DNA from: Channallabes apus | Lineage: Eukaryota > Chordata > Actinopteri > Siluriformes > Clariidae | Assembly (NCBI GenBank): GCA_030522415.1 | Contig: CM060109.1 | Span: 22,306,661 to 22,370,660, forward strand | DNA: 64,000 nt | Reading direction: 5' to 3' | In this document: in pieces, positions 36,345 through 49,600 of the stretch | Position numbering within the stretch: the stretch's first letter is position 1 | Layout: the number at the start of each line of letters is the position of its first letter | Program-made: the position numbers and the translations under genes | Notes under the pieces: model-generated | Told to the model about the DNA's origin: nothing | The model's input: the letters and a program-made list of their open reading frames with translations, nothing else | Databases searched by the model: none

Positions 36345-36712
36345 ATCTAATTCTTCTCTATTACCACTCAGTCGGGAGGGCCGAAGACAATCACATGTTT
36401 CCTTCGAACCACGTGACACCAGCCGACCGCATCTCTTCGAACTGCTCGCTCACGCACCGTTGGGGGCGGCGTAACACTCTCGGAGGACAGCGCTATCCGC
36501 TCTTTCCGCTTGCGTGAGCCCATAGACACCCCTGATTGGCTGTAGAGCTGGGATTAATGCGAGGATACAAAATACCACTCATCCCTCCCCTCTGAGAGAG
36601 AGCTCGGCCAATCAGCTTCAGTTGCAAGAGGTTACAGCATCACCCGGGAATCAAACTCGCGATCCCTGGATGATACGGCGAGCACCTTACCACTGCGCCA
36701 CTCAGAAGCCTA
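36345..36712 (-). mobile_element. tRNA-derived SINE (family 2)
   Basis: This minus-strand copy has a very clear tRNA-like head. The A-box TGGCGCAGTGG is the complement of 36690-36700, and the B-box GAGTTTGATTCCC the complement of 36646-36658. The GC-rich body includes ggggcggcgtaacactc and cggaggacagcgctatccgc. It is relatively well preserved and directly abuts a mariner-like copy. Confidence 0.88.
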
Positions 36713-37248
36713 CCTTTATTCCTCTATACTGTATAATCCCCTGCTACTCTAATGCACTTATAACAGTGTTTCAGTAGTACTTGGATACCATCAGGGTGCA
36801 ATGTTTTCTGGAGCCATGTTTCACGTCTGAGACGTCTGTGAGAAATGGCTTGGAGTTACAGTAGGTCAGGACTGTAGGGGGGTTTTTGGAAATAACTCCC
36901 AGATGAGTTCCTGTAATGTACCAGTGATCGTGTGAACGGTTGTGTGTACGGTTCTCAGAGACAGATGCATCTCTTCCGCAAGTTGGTGACAAGTTATCCA
37001 TCAGTTTTTGTAAGGAACAGGTGTTCCACTCAATGAATTTTCACTTGAACGACTGCAGAGGGCTCTGAGCCACCATGGCTGGGATCGCCATTCACGGATG
37101 TACGGACTCCTTTAAAATGTTTGCACCGTCCAAATGTTTTACTGAAAATGAGAGTCTCATCACCGTACTGTCCTTAAAGTCTTCTGTAAATGTCAATCAT
37201 TTACGAGAAAAGTCCCGGTTTGACTTGAACGTCCTTCACAAATAACGT
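36713..37248 (-). mobile_element. Mariner-like element (deleted)
   Basis: In minus orientation it starts with the terminal repeat complement (cccggtttgacttgaacg at the right end), followed by the family's 5' region, and reaches the 3' blocks ctaatgcacttat and cctctata at the left. The right TIR is present and the left end is truncated by the adjacent SINE. A TACTGTA heptamer at 36727 is absent from the equivalent position at 21126-21129. Confidence 0.8.
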
Positions 37249-38039
37249 CGTCATTTCATCCGCGGGAAATCTCCCATACATTTGTAGCGTGATTGCAGCG
37301 CTTTGCCGGACACCGCGCGGTAAATTTATTCGTGTACAAATTCAACTAATGAACTAAAGTCGTGTGCTTTTCTCCGAGCCATTTACCATACTGATGAATT
37401 CCAAACACACTGATGAACACACAAGGGAATTAAGCTCTCCTCTACCAGAAACTGTGTAAGTTCATGCTCTGATGGTTTCGTCGCTTGTAATCAAACAGAT
37501 GGTCTGTGATTAACAGAAATAATCAACAGGTCCGGTGGTCATGTGATCGGTAATAGTAGACCTGACGTACACACAGTATAACTGTAGTTTGTGCAGCAAA
37601 GCAGATTTTTTTTTTTTTGCAAGATCTGGATCACTGAAGCATGAGAACAAGAAATTTGGAGTTAGCATATGGCTATGATTAGCTGGATATAGTCTGATTT
37701 TTACGTTCCGAAAAAAAAAGAAGATAATAATGCAACCCTTCCAAGCGTATACACTTAAGTTGAGTTGAGCATGGACGATACATCTGTCGGAGTGCTGGAT
37801 GGTGGGTCGCATTCAGTCAGACGTTGGCCATTTTGAACAGCGGCACACTTGCAGTAATTGCTCCAGCGTCTGCTCCTTGTGCTAGTTCTTGTGGATATTT
37901 TTTTTCTTTTCCTGTGTAAAATCTGATGGCCTTCAGCCTGAGAAAAAGTAACAGCTCAGAGACACAAAATGGCTTTCTTGTTTTTGAGTACATGCTGACA
38001 ATCTATTACTGCGAACATGATTTTGGACCTTCAGGCTTT

Positions 38040-38333
38040 TTGTGTGCGTGTGTAAGTGTTGTGTGTGTGTAGATGTGTGTGTGTGTGTGTGTGGGTACAC
38101 ATTGCAATGTATTTTCGAAACAAGACAAATTCCACATGTACATTCTTAATCTAAATAACAAGAAGAAGCCCAAGTCAGAACAAGGTATATTAGTACTCTA
38201 TTTTTCCTCACACACACGAACACAATAACACACACACACACACACAGCGTGGAGGAGACTGTTCTGAAAGAAAGTCAATCAAGGAGAAAACTGGATTAAG
38301 ATGTCACAATGAAGACAAAGATATCATTGCTGC

Positions 38334-38382
<49 letters not shown>

Positions 38383-38515
38383 CTGTATGTACGTAGAGGG
38401 CACTGATATTATTAGGGGAGATAAATGTGACCAGAGATGACTGAGTATGATTGACTATCATTTCCTATCAAATTACAGCCACACACACACACACACACGC
38501 ACACACACACACACA
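38040..38515. repeat. Cluster of (GT)n and (CA)n microsatellites
   Basis: GT-rich stretches at 38040-38092 and 38336-38378, and CA-rich stretches at 38224-38250 and 38480-38516. Confidence 0.93.
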
Positions 38516-38992
38516 AACAACGAATGATCCATAATCCTCGGAGGAGATTAGAACAAATCATCTTCCATTACATTTGACACTTCTGCGAAGCTCTCGTTTT
38601 GAACTGTTGCATATGGTTCGGTAAAGACTTTTACGATTTGTAGGTAAAAAAAAGATTTCAAATCCGACACGATAAAAACTGAGGACTGAACCAAGAAGAA
38701 TTGAGTTTGATTGACATTGATTTTGTTAGTAATTAACGGGAACTGTAGTCCTACTTATCAACACTAACACCGCTTCAGTCTCCGCCACGCTGCGAGTGTT
38801 AGGAGTCTAATTGCTCGTCTCTAAGCTTTATACGGCCGAAGATCGGTGGGAACGGCACTCGCGAAGACGCGCGCTGGTGTACTTACACGTTTTTCTGTGT
38901 GAAAGCTATTTCAGATTACACAGTTTCCATGGCCACCTGTGTGGTGACCATGCCAACAGCAGATTGGGACTGGATGCTGTGCATGTCTATGG

Positions 38993-38996
<4 letters not shown>

Positions 38997-39048
<52 letters not shown>
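38997..39048. repeat. (GT)n microsatellite
   Basis: A GT run of about 25 units inside a relatively GC-rich segment. Confidence 0.96.
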
Positions 39049-39567
39049 AAAAGGGGCCTGTGGAGGTGTGCCAAGGGCGATGCCAGTCCTTTCTCTGATC
39101 CGCACACCTTAGCCCAACGGTGCCCACGCTACCGTATCACCATAGAAACAGGAAGCGGAGTGAAGACACTTTCGCTCAACTTGGAGTTGTTTAAACAGCT
39201 TCACAGAAGCAGCAGCTCTGGAGCTCGAACACTGCAGCTTTGAGCAGCACTGGGAAAGAAATCCTCCTGCTTTAGAGATCGATCGTAACGCAGAGGAGTG
39301 TTTAATGCTCTGGAGATCCTGGAGCTCTGGAGCGAGAGCGAGGCTTCCTACATGCGTGGATCATATCTGTCACACGTATTTTTACTCTACCGTACGCAGA
39401 TGATTCACTGATGTTCTTTCGAGCTCGTGCCGTCTTTCCCATGGTGCACCGGGGTTGTGATCACACATACTTTACACATGCTCACAACATCGCGCATCTG
39501 TTAAGTCTAATCAGGGCAAGGTGTGTAAGTGTGTGTGTGTGTGAGGCGTGTGAGTGTGTGAGCGTGT

Positions 39568-39605
<38 letters not shown>
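39568..39605. repeat. (GT)n microsatellite
   Basis: A GT run within a longer GTGAG-rich segment (39525-39620). Confidence 0.93.
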
Positions 39606-39608
<3 letters not shown>

Positions 39609-40497
39609 TGTGAGTATGTGTCCTTAATCAGGGTGGAGTGTTATGTAATCATAATTAATTAAGGCTTAATTACAGAAGCTGCTAAATTCTTGCTAAGTGT
39701 CTAAGCCCTTGAGCTCACACACACACACACATGCGTGTACACATACAGTACAGTGATGCTTGCAACATCAATTAATTTTTGATGTATCTCCCGACTTGGT
39801 TGTCTCTCCTTCCCTTCATCTTCTCTCCTTTTATTTCCTAGCTGTGTGTGTTTGTCAAAAGCCCGTGCACACGAGTAACTCTCCGTCTAAAGATCTGGCT
39901 GTGACAGTAAAACAGCTCCGCGGGATCAGGATGGTTCTCTAAAGTGGAACATATGCACTTCTGTCAGCCACAGTGTACTCCCCAAATAGCTCCTCGTGTC
40001 TTTTGAAGCATCAAATCTGCCCTATTTTCTCTACTATGGAAGACGGTTAAGGGAAGGACACAGCTTGTCGTCTTCGCAGCTCGTCGCGGGATCACACCTT
40101 GGTTAAGCGTATGGCCGGTTCACACTACAGCGTGGCTCCGGAGGTGCGACTACAGTACGCGTAAGGGGTGTACCGTATAACGGAATGGTGTGTAGGATGG
40201 GTAGCGTAGCTCGATGGGCGTGTACCAATCCGCTGACGAGAAAGAAAAAAAGAAAAGCATCGTAACAGCTCCGAGGCTTCGTGGTCGACTTGGAGTTCAG
40301 ATCTATTATTCACGCCACGCAGCACACACACTTCTGGGAACCTCGTGCAATACACAGCGGAGACAGCGACTCGGAGACAGTTGATTTCGCCCCGGTGTAT
40401 GTGTGTATGGGAAAAGGAGCTGTGAATCTCAGAAGGAGTCTGTACTATAACACTTCTCCTACTCTCAGTCTGTCAGTCACAAAGCTTATGAACAGTC

Positions 40498-40537
<40 letters not shown>

Positions 40538-42038
40538 GGCTATAAGGACAGCACTCACTTTTTCTCTCTCTTTCTCTTTCAAAACTAGAGGTTAAATAGA
40601 GGACCACTTTGCCCCCCCTCCGCCTCCTTTTTCTCGGTAGATTCCATCCTGCTGCGTCTAACCGCTCCCCCACAGTGCTGGCTCGCACTCCTCGATCTTC
40701 CTCTTCCTCTCCTCGTGCACGCCATCCCCCCATCGCACCCCTCCCTCGTTCTTGAGCCAACCCACACCGCTTTGCCAGGTCTCTCACCAGGAACACGTGA
40801 AAAAGCGTCTCACCGTTTCGCTCTACCTTGGGGGGATGGGTTATGCTTTATTTATTTATTTATTATTTATTTATCCACATCCATTTTTTTTTGTTGTTGT
40901 TTTTTTTACGCGAGAACATTTAGCATATGGGCGGCGTATGTCTTTTATTAAAGGAATACGAACGTGTTACCGTTCGGTCAGACGTTTCGTTCGGAGATGC
41001 TCGTGTGCTGCCTTCCGTCTTTCTTCGGCCTGTCTGAGTAAAATATTCGTTATTAAAGTGTAATGGCAGGAGCAGGAATAAAGGCTCTAATTACGCAGCA
41101 CAGTTTAAATCGGGAGTGCTTTAGAATACTCATTTTACTTGATCCCAATTTAAATGGAATATTTTCTGTTTGACTGCACTACTTTACCCGAATTGTGCCC
41201 AATTACGGTTATATCCCACGGGTGAGCCGCTGTGCATAATAACAATTCTGTATTTTTCATCCATCCTCGGGAAAAAAAAAAAAAAGAGGACGAGATTGAG
41301 CTTTTTAATTTAGACGATCCTGAGAGAATAGTCACACGCTTGACCTTTAAAACCTGAATATCGTTGCTTGAACGTTGGTAATTTAACTACTGTAACTTTC
41401 ACTCAGGTTGTTTCATGACGTTATTTATAGTAAGCAGTGGGACTGATCGAGAGCGGCCCATCTCTGACAGACTTCTCATCGTCAATATACAGCACATGTA
41501 TGACATAAGAAACATTTTGTGTGTGTGTGTGAGAGTGCATTCCTCTAGCTTAGAATCGCTGCCTGGAAAGAGTATGTGCTCTGGGTCAGGGTTGTGATGA
41601 GAATATATTCCACAGAGTAATTCATTAATTTGCTGCTTGCCAGCCGCCACTGGCCCGGACTAATCTGGCGGGAAGGGCCAGTGCGCTTTCTGCCGGCGAA
41701 GGAAAATTGGATTTTGGATGAGCGATCACACGGCTTAAAGCTCCACCAGTGCCCCCGTCTGTTACCCACACACCACATCACACACACTCTCAGCTCAAAG
41801 GCAGTCTGGAATTACGAGTACGACCCATACGCCGGTGCTTCCGATACACCTGCTCTAATTACCTCTCTTTTCTCTGTCACGTCGATTCGTTCACACACGC
41901 GCAAACCGTCACGCTCAGACGTCCCGTAGCCTCCCTAGATCACAACATGCACACGGGGTGAAGCAGTTTGTTAGATTTGCATGTGCTCGAATGACTGTAA
42001 CTGAACAAATACGACTGGAGCAGTCTCGATCGAGCAGG

Positions 42039-42042
<4 letters not shown>

Positions 42043-42069
<27 letters not shown>

Positions 42070-42076
42070 CACACAC
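42043..42076. repeat. (CA)n microsatellite
   Basis: A CA run with two CG interruptions. Confidence 0.93.
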
Positions 42077-42335
42077 GCATTCAGAGGGAGAGAGAGAGGG
42101 GAGAGTGGCGCTGAGCTGGACTGGAAGGAATGACCTGTAATTTGCAGACTGCCTACGCATCCAGCGAGATTCTAGAGCGATGATAGCGAGCGAGTGTGTG
42201 ACAGCGTGTGTTAGAAATGGACTGAGAGAAGCAAAGAATAAATATATGTGGCAGATTTGTGTGATTTAGTGGTGCTTTGCTGATACTGGTTATATAAAGG
42301 AGACAGCACAATGTGATACTGATGGTCAGTCTAAC

Positions 42336-42339
<4 letters not shown>

Positions 42340-42371
<32 letters not shown>
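42340..42371. repeat. (GT)n tract before the linker-exon acceptor
   Basis: About 16 GT units end 15 bp before the linker-exon start, leaving only atttgtgtgttacag as the acceptor region. Confidence 0.95.
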
Positions 42372-42372
<1 letters not shown>

Positions 42373-42385
42373 TTGTGTGTTACAG

Positions 42386-42460
42386 CTCCTTTGACTGAAG
42401 ATCCTCCAAAGATCCTGTTCCCTTCTGAAAACAAACTCCTCAACTTAGACATGCAGATAG
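42386..42460 (+). CDS. il1rapl1a: il1rapl1a exon encoding the Ig2-Ig3 linker
   Basis: This short exon of 75 nt, an exact multiple of three, has the form CT + 24 codons + G. It encodes [18 protein letters not shown] and continues to MQI. With the preceding G it gives APLT, the conserved start of the linker between Ig2 and Ig3. The acceptor is gtgttacag, preceded by a (GT)n run, and the donor is GTAAGA, which is strong. Skipping this exon would keep the reading frame. The following exon (third Ig domain) is not seen in the remaining 21.5 kb. The exon is too short for an ORF finder and is supported by splice sites and family similarity. Confidence 0.87.
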
Positions 42461-42477
42461 GTAAGAGTGACCTGTCT

Positions 42478-42560
<83 letters not shown>

Positions 42561-42642
42561 GTCTGTCTCTCTGTCTATCTATCTATCTGTCTGTCTATCT
42601 ATCTATCTATCTATCTGTCTGTCTGTCTGTCCATCTATCTAT
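42478..42642. repeat. (CTAT)n array after the linker-exon donor
   Basis: A tetranucleotide array of CTAT units, with CTGT variants towards its end, begins 17 bp after the exon's 5' splice site. A (GA)n run follows at 42738-42776. Confidence 0.97.
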
Positions 42643-42736
42643 TACAAAAAATATTCATTATATTTAACTGGCTTCTTTTTAAATACAGAGGTTAGGGTTA
42701 GACATATTTTGTAGGCTTAACATAATATAGAGAGAA

Positions 42737-42777
<41 letters not shown>

Positions 42778-43164
42778 ATGATGAGATAACCAAAGGTTAG
42801 ACAGCTGTATTAATAGCATAGTGTGGAGAGAGGTTTCTGTTTGCCTTAACAGCAGCATTGTGTGTTCGTGTGTAGGAGTGGGAATCTCTAGTGACCTCAC
42901 AATCTGATGTGGTTTTGATTCTGAGTGCCACAATGTCTTTCTAAATAGATTCTTTATGTATTTTAAAGGTATCTTGTGTGTTTTTCATGCTTTCTGTAGC
43001 ATGCAATATGATTTTCCGCCAGTGTGGTCATTTTCTGCAACTATGAACAGAATATTATTAATGTCGTACAATACAGTGTAGGTGTGTATGATGTAGATTT
43101 TTCTGTGCTCTTTTAATTTACCATTAAAATTAAATTCTGATAAAGGATTTTATGTTGAAGAAAT

Positions 43165-43345
43165 AGCTTAGTGGTTAGCACCATGGCCTCGCACCTCCAG
43201 GGTCCAGGCTCGATTCCCACCTTGAGGTCTGTGTGCATGGAGTTTGATGGGCTTCCTCTGGGTACCCCGAGATCATGCACATTAGGCTAATTGGTGTTCC
43301 CAAATTGCCCGCAGCATGGTGTGAATGAGCGTGTGAATGTTGACC
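43165..43345 (+). mobile_element. tRNA-derived SINE (family 1), tail truncated
   Basis: The A-box region gcttagtggttagcacc and B-box ccaggctcgattccc are followed by gtgcatggagtttgatgggc and aggctaattggtgttcccaa. The copy ends after gtgtgaatg. Confidence 0.82.
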
Positions 43346-43987
43346 AGAGGTCCTACTACGGTCATGAAATCTCCACAGTCCCTAGTTGGATTACGGAGGT
43401 TCCTACATGCATGAATGGAATAATATTAGTAGATGTGCAGTGGCGATAGTGCAAACTCTGCTGGATGATGGATTTTTAAGTGATTACACAGTAGTGTGCA
43501 GTAAAACAGTATTTTTTCTTTTGTATAATCATTTACAAATCAATTGTCGGGTTTTTCAAAGTGAGTGCTGCCTGTCCCAGGAGATAAATAACAGTGTTTA
43601 TTTAATCACTTTCTTAATAACACAGTCAATTTTCTCATCATTATCATTAACCGTTAATATTATTTGTAAAGTGTTATATTCGATGTCGGCAAGTATCTTT
43701 TCAAAATCTGTCGGCATTTATAATTTTTTTAAATAATATTCACCTGAAATATTTCTGATGATCGTTTTATACTTTTTCTAGTGTTAGCCAAGATAAATTC
43801 ATGTAATTTATTTTCGTTTATTTAAATGACCTCTCAAAGCATACTTCATTAACTTGTTATAGAGCTACAGTAGGATGCCTGCATGAAGTCAGTCTCGAGT
43901 GTGTATGCAGTGCTTCCAGGCTGTGTCAGTTACTATCAGAGAGTTCAAAACACATGTACAAATCATCCAAGATTCATATGTACAGTA

Positions 43988-45120
43988 GTAGCCGTAACAT
44001 TAAAACCTCCTGCCTAATATTGAATAGGTTTCAATTGCGTCGCTAAAACAGCCCTGATCCAGCCCTGATCCATCAAGACATGGACTCTACAAAACTCTAC
44101 AAAACTGCTGGAAGTGTGTTGTGTTATCTGGCACTAAGACATTAGCAGCAGATCCTTTAAGTCCTGTAAGTTGCGAGGTGGGACCTCCATGGATCAGACT
44201 TGTTTGTCCAGCGCATGCACAGATGCTCGATCAGTCAACACCTCATTGTTGTCTTCCTCAAAGCATTTTTTGAACGCGTCAGGTTGCATTATCCTGCTGA
44301 AAGACGCCACTGTTATTAAGGAATGCAGTTTCTATTGTGTGCTTGGTCCTGGTGGTATGTGTCAAAGTAAAACCTACGTGAATGGCAGAATACAAGGTTT
44401 CCAAGCAGTACAGTACCTTGCCCAGAGAATTACACCGCCTCAGCCAACTTGCCTTCTTCCCACAGTGCATCCTGGTGCTATGTCTTCCCCAGGTAATGAT
44501 GCACATGCACCCAAACATCCATGTGAAATGTGAAAGAAAATGCGATTCATCATGCCCGGAACCTTGCTTGCAGTGCTCTGTGGTCCAGTTCTGATGCTCA
44601 CATGCCCATTATAGGTGGTGATGGACAGGAGGCAGCATGGTCTCCCTGAGCAGTCGGCAGCTACGCAGCCCGATACACAGCAAGCTACAAACCACAGGGG
44701 GTTACAAACCAATGCGCTATTCGAACCCTTTTTTTTTTTTTTGTGCAATTTGTGCAACAGTAGCTCTTCTGTGAGATAAGACCAGATGGGCCAGCCTTCT
44801 TCTGTTTCTCCCATGACCCCTCCTTGGACCACTTTTGGAAGTTACTAACCACTGCATGCTGCAGACACCCTACAAGATCTACTGTTGTGGATTTTGGTGT
44901 GTCTCTGACCCAGTCGTCTAGCCATCACCATTTGGCGCTAGTCAAAATCTCTCAGTTACAGAATGGTTGCCAACTTTTTCTGTTTCTCATACATCACAGA
45001 CTTCCCCCTTGCTGCCAAATATACGGTATAGAACTCCTTGTCATGTGCCACTATAGTGAGATGATCAGTGTTATTCATGTCACCTCTCGCTGGTTTATAT
45101 GATAACTCTGATGGGTGTAC
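43988..45120 (-). mobile_element. Tc1-like transposon, near full length (family B)
   Basis: Terminal repeats at both ends resemble those of the family B deletion elements (gccgtaacattaaaacc at the left; gatgatcagtgttattcatg and ctgatgggtgta at the right). Between them the minus strand carries a decayed transposase gene. A reading frame at 44440-44832 includes LPGEDIAPGCTVGRRQ, near the central DDE region of this Tc1 type. Stops and frameshifts break the gene. It is the best full-length relative of the deletion copies at 5641, 30951 and 53873. Confidence 0.82.
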
Positions 45121-45607
45121 TGTACTGTATATTTGCATTTTTAAGAGGCAATGGGTCCTGTCATTTTGCCATATTTTTAAATAATAACTCACAACACAAT
45201 TCACAATATAATATCAGTATTAAATTGCTACGCTACTTTTCTCATATTCTACAAATATCCACTAACATGAAGTTTTCCTACGGTTTCCGTTAAACGACCC
45301 TTGATATAGTAAAAGGTCTCTGAATAATTGCATGTTATTTATGGCATACAAGATTCATTTATTTTTTATTTATGTACAGTATCTGTTCCTCAAAAGGATG
45401 TTAACTGTGAGTAGTTACGTTCCTACATGTGCTTACAGCAGTCAAGCAATTTCTATGGATGAATGTTAAATGTCATTTCATAGGCCATGCAATAAATTAC
45501 ATATATCCTAATATATAACGGTTGTGTAACTGTTTAGTATGCTAATGTTTTCTCTGTCTGTGCCAGGATAAAAATGCAGCCTAATTACTGTTTCAATTCA
45601 TTTGAAT

Positions 45608-46140
45608 ACTACAAGAGACGTTCAAGTCAAACCGGGATTTGTGATGAAATTTCTCATAAAGCACTGTGTAAAAGCGATTGACATTTAAAGAAGACCACAA
45701 GCACAGGACAGTGATGAGACTCGGAGCCCTGTTTCTGTGAACATTCAGCAAATGGAAAGCTTGAGAATCGACGGATAACTTGTTGCCAGCTAGTGGAAGA
45801 TACACATCTGTCAGTGGGAACTGTACACACAGTTATTCACGAGTACCACTTGTACATTACAGGAACTCATCTGTGAGTTATTTCAACGTCCCACATACAT
45901 ACCTCCCTCAAAGTCAATTTCCACATGTTTGAGCCGTTAAGGAGTTCCTGGGAGGCCAGTGGTTCAGACGTGAAGCAGGCTCTGTCGTACTGAGAAAACC
46001 TTGCTGGCACTCAAGCGGCGCTAGTTAAACACTGGGATAAGTCCATTAGTGTAACAGGGGATTATACAGAGAAATAAGGGTTCTGTTACTCTACACAATC
46101 AAAATGTCAAAATCCCAGTTTGACTTGAACACCTCTTGAA
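45608..46140 (+). mobile_element. Mariner-like non-autonomous element, complete
   Basis: The left end agacgttcaagtcaaacc and the inverted right end (cccagtttgacttgaacacc) are terminal repeats of about 25 bp. The 530-bp unit keeps fragments of a transposase gene (tgaacattcagcaaatgg, gtacacacagttattcacg, aacactgggataagtcc) without an open frame. It is the clearest copy of the family. Confidence 0.82.
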
Positions 46141-46468
46141 CATTATTCAACATTTGGGTGCTTCTTTTTCAGAAATATGAAATACATAATTTCATAAAAC
46201 GGTTTAACAGCAACGCGAAAGCTTTTTGATAGAAAAGGCGTAATCTAAGATTAGATCTTTTTTTTGCGCTCCGTTATCTCCGTCTCGGTGTTTGTGGGAG
46301 TGAGGAGTTTCTATCATGAGCCGACATCATCGCATAGCGCCCCATTGTTGTAGCTCTGAAAGGAAGCAACACTTATAAATGCAAATCCTTTACTCCGAGT
46401 CGCCCAACAATATTGGCCTCATACAGTGGCAAAATCTTTAGCAGGCTGATTTAGGGTAGATCCGCAGC

Positions 46469-46470
<2 letters not shown>

Positions 46471-46506
<36 letters not shown>

Positions 46507-46576
46507 TGCGTCCATATGCATGTGTGTTGGACTGAGGCACGTCTGTTTGTTTGGCCAGGAGTCAGCATGTGTGTGT

Positions 46577-46665
<89 letters not shown>

Positions 46666-46957
46666 GCCTGCGAGAGCAGATTGGAGCATATTGTGCAGAC
46701 TCTGGCCATGTTCTGTCTTCAAAGCGAGGGGAGAAAACAGGACAGCACGGAGACTCCGGAGCCACACACACGTGATGCCTCTGGCACTGCCAGCCTTTGG
46801 TCTGAAGCTAAGCTGTTCATGTGTGTGTGTGTGTGTGTGTGTGTATGGTTCTGTCTGTCCCACCGTATGCCTGTCCACTTTCTGGCCTCTTAGCTTGGCT
46901 CACACACAAACATACACACACACACGCACGCACACACTCACACATGCACACACGCAT
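46471..46957. repeat. Cluster of (GT)n and (CA)n microsatellites
   Basis: GT runs at 46471-46504, 46567-46664 (about 95 bp) and 46820-46845, and CA-rich sequence at 46903-46957. Confidence 0.95.
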
Positions 46958-47344
46958 ACAGTACATACACACAAACTGTCCCTACCTCAGATAAGAATAG
47001 GTGTAAGCTCCCGGTGACATCTAATTACACAGAGCAATGGATTACAGAGGGAGAAAGAGCTACGAAGAGACTTTGGAGGGAGAAGAAGCGCGACAGAATT
47101 AGCGAATAATTGGCGTGGCTCTGCGCTGACTCACACACCAGGACATTCAGAGACATATGAAAGAAGAGTGCTTCTTGTCAGCTGCATAATGCTGGTAAAA
47201 GTGCACTCTCTCTTTCTGCCATATTACTCTCTGGTTAAAACCTGAACATTTATTGCTGTGAGGGTAATAGACTGGCATTATATAATAAACTTTGCACTGT
47301 GTGCTTCAGCGTTACGGATTGAAAAATGAACGTTGGAGATAAGT

Positions 47345-47390
47345 CATTTTTGAACCTTCTGTGAACATTCAGCAAATGGAACACCTGACC
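47345..47390 (+). mobile_element. Mariner-like fragment beside a Tc1 copy
   Basis: The stretch ctgtgaacattcagcaaatgg matches the mariner-like family (45738). It ends abruptly where Tc1 transposase sequence begins. Confidence 0.55.
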
Positions 47391-48226
<836 letters not shown>

Positions 48227-48251
48227 CAGGCCTGGTGTCTGAAAAATTATA

Positions 48252-48255
48252 TACA

Positions 48256-48290
<35 letters not shown>
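48252..48290. repeat. (TA)n microsatellite
   Basis: A TA run of about 18 units that replaces the expected right end of the neighbouring Tc1 copy. Confidence 0.95.
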
Positions 48291-48295
<5 letters not shown>

Positions 48296-48984
48296 GTACA
48301 CACATGTGTTTATCAAAAAATTGCACTCAGATTATTCAAATTATGAGGCCCATATTGTGCATATCAGAATGTAACCGAATAAAAATGCATCATTTGGATT
48401 GAACATATGATGTGTTCTGAACGAATGCAAATGCAGGAAGGAATAGAAGGCACAGTGTTATTATTTTCTTTTTTTTTGTTTGTTTGTTTGTTTGCCAAAG
48501 CTTGCAAAAAATGGTGTCTATCTGAGATTAGATCACATCCAGACAGGGATCCCCTGGAGCACAAAAGAAAACAATTGCAAGAATTATTTTTTTTTTCTTC
48601 CATATGATGTGTGAGAGAGACAGAAGGGCACGAGTGTAAAGGGTGCAGGTTTCACACTCACAAAGACTGCATTTGTTAAAATGAACATGTGTCGGTCATC
48701 CGTGGTCAGGGTCACTGTGGAATCAATCAGCACTGTGGTTTAAATTCGTTTACTGGATTGTTTCGGTTTTAAGAGACAGGCAGGTGGAGACAGAAGTAAT
48801 AACTGTATACGAGGCCTGCTATGCTGACACTGCTGCCAGTTTTACCTCCAGTTTTATTTTTTCAGTGTTTCCAGAGGCATAGGGCTGGTACAAAATTACA
48901 TCTGGTGGGTAGACTGTTCCCTCTTCAGATTAAAATCCAACTACAGACACAGATATTAATATTTGGAGCACTAAAGACAAACAT

Positions 48985-49364
48985 TCATTCATTCATTCAT
49001 TCATTTTCTATACCGCTTAATCCTGTGTTCAGGGTCGCGGGGGACCTGGAGCCTATCCCAGGAGACTTCGGGCACTAGGCGGGGTACACCCTGGACAGGG
49101 TGCCAATCCATCGCAGGGCACACACACATACACACACTCACACACACAATCACACACTACGGGCAATTTAGGAACGCCAATTAGCCTAACCTGCATATCT
49201 TTGGACTGTGGGAGGAAACCGGAGTACCCGGAGGAAACCCACCAAGCACGGGGAGAACATGCAAACTCCATGCACACAGAGACAGGAATCGAGCCTGGCC
49301 GGGGAATCGAACCCAGACCCTGGAGGTGCAAGGCGACAGTGCTAACCACTACACCACCGCGCCG
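48985..49364 (-). mobile_element. tRNA-derived SINE (family 1), full length with TSD
   Basis: This minus-strand copy is complete and young-looking. It has a (CATT)n tail complement, ttctataccgcttaatcc, cctggagcctatcccaggag, gggtgccaatccatcgc, ccaattagcctaacctgcat, and gggaggaaaccgg. The head contains ggaatcgaaccc (perfect B-box complement) and gctaaccactacaccacc (A-box complement). A 14-bp target duplication, CTAAAGACAAACAT, flanks it (48971-48984 and 49365-49378). Confidence 0.96.
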
Positions 49365-49600
49365 CTAAAGACAAACATATAATGTCTTTATCTTATACCT
49401 CTTCTCTTATTGTAATAATATGAATATTGAATATTACCCCCAGATATTAATATCCAGATACGAAATGTTAATTGGTAAGACTTCAAAATCTCTGGTTTTG
49501 AAAAATAGATTCAGCATGGAAGTGCCAAAAATGTGCAGTTCCTCAAATGTCCACTGGAGACTGAATCAAAAAGTGAGTCAATCCTCATAAACTGTATGTT

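Larger units (their letters stand above)
29808..42385 (+). other. il1rapl1a intron between the Ig2 and linker exons
   Basis: This intron is 12,578 bp long. It holds a Tc1-derived deletion element, a possible solo LTR, four kinds of SINE, an RTE LINE and a mariner-like copy. No repeat was recognised in 29810-30940, 31390-32125, 35800-36340 or 37250-38040. From 38040 to 42385 the sequence is rich in microsatellites but otherwise looks unique, and parts are relatively GC-rich (38800-39400, 39960-40800). The acceptor end is (GT)n followed by atttgtgtgttacag. Confidence 0.85.

Noticed and set aside
42478..42642. CRISPR-like regular repeats
   Set aside because: It is a pure CTAT tetranucleotide array without spacers, in a vertebrate intron.
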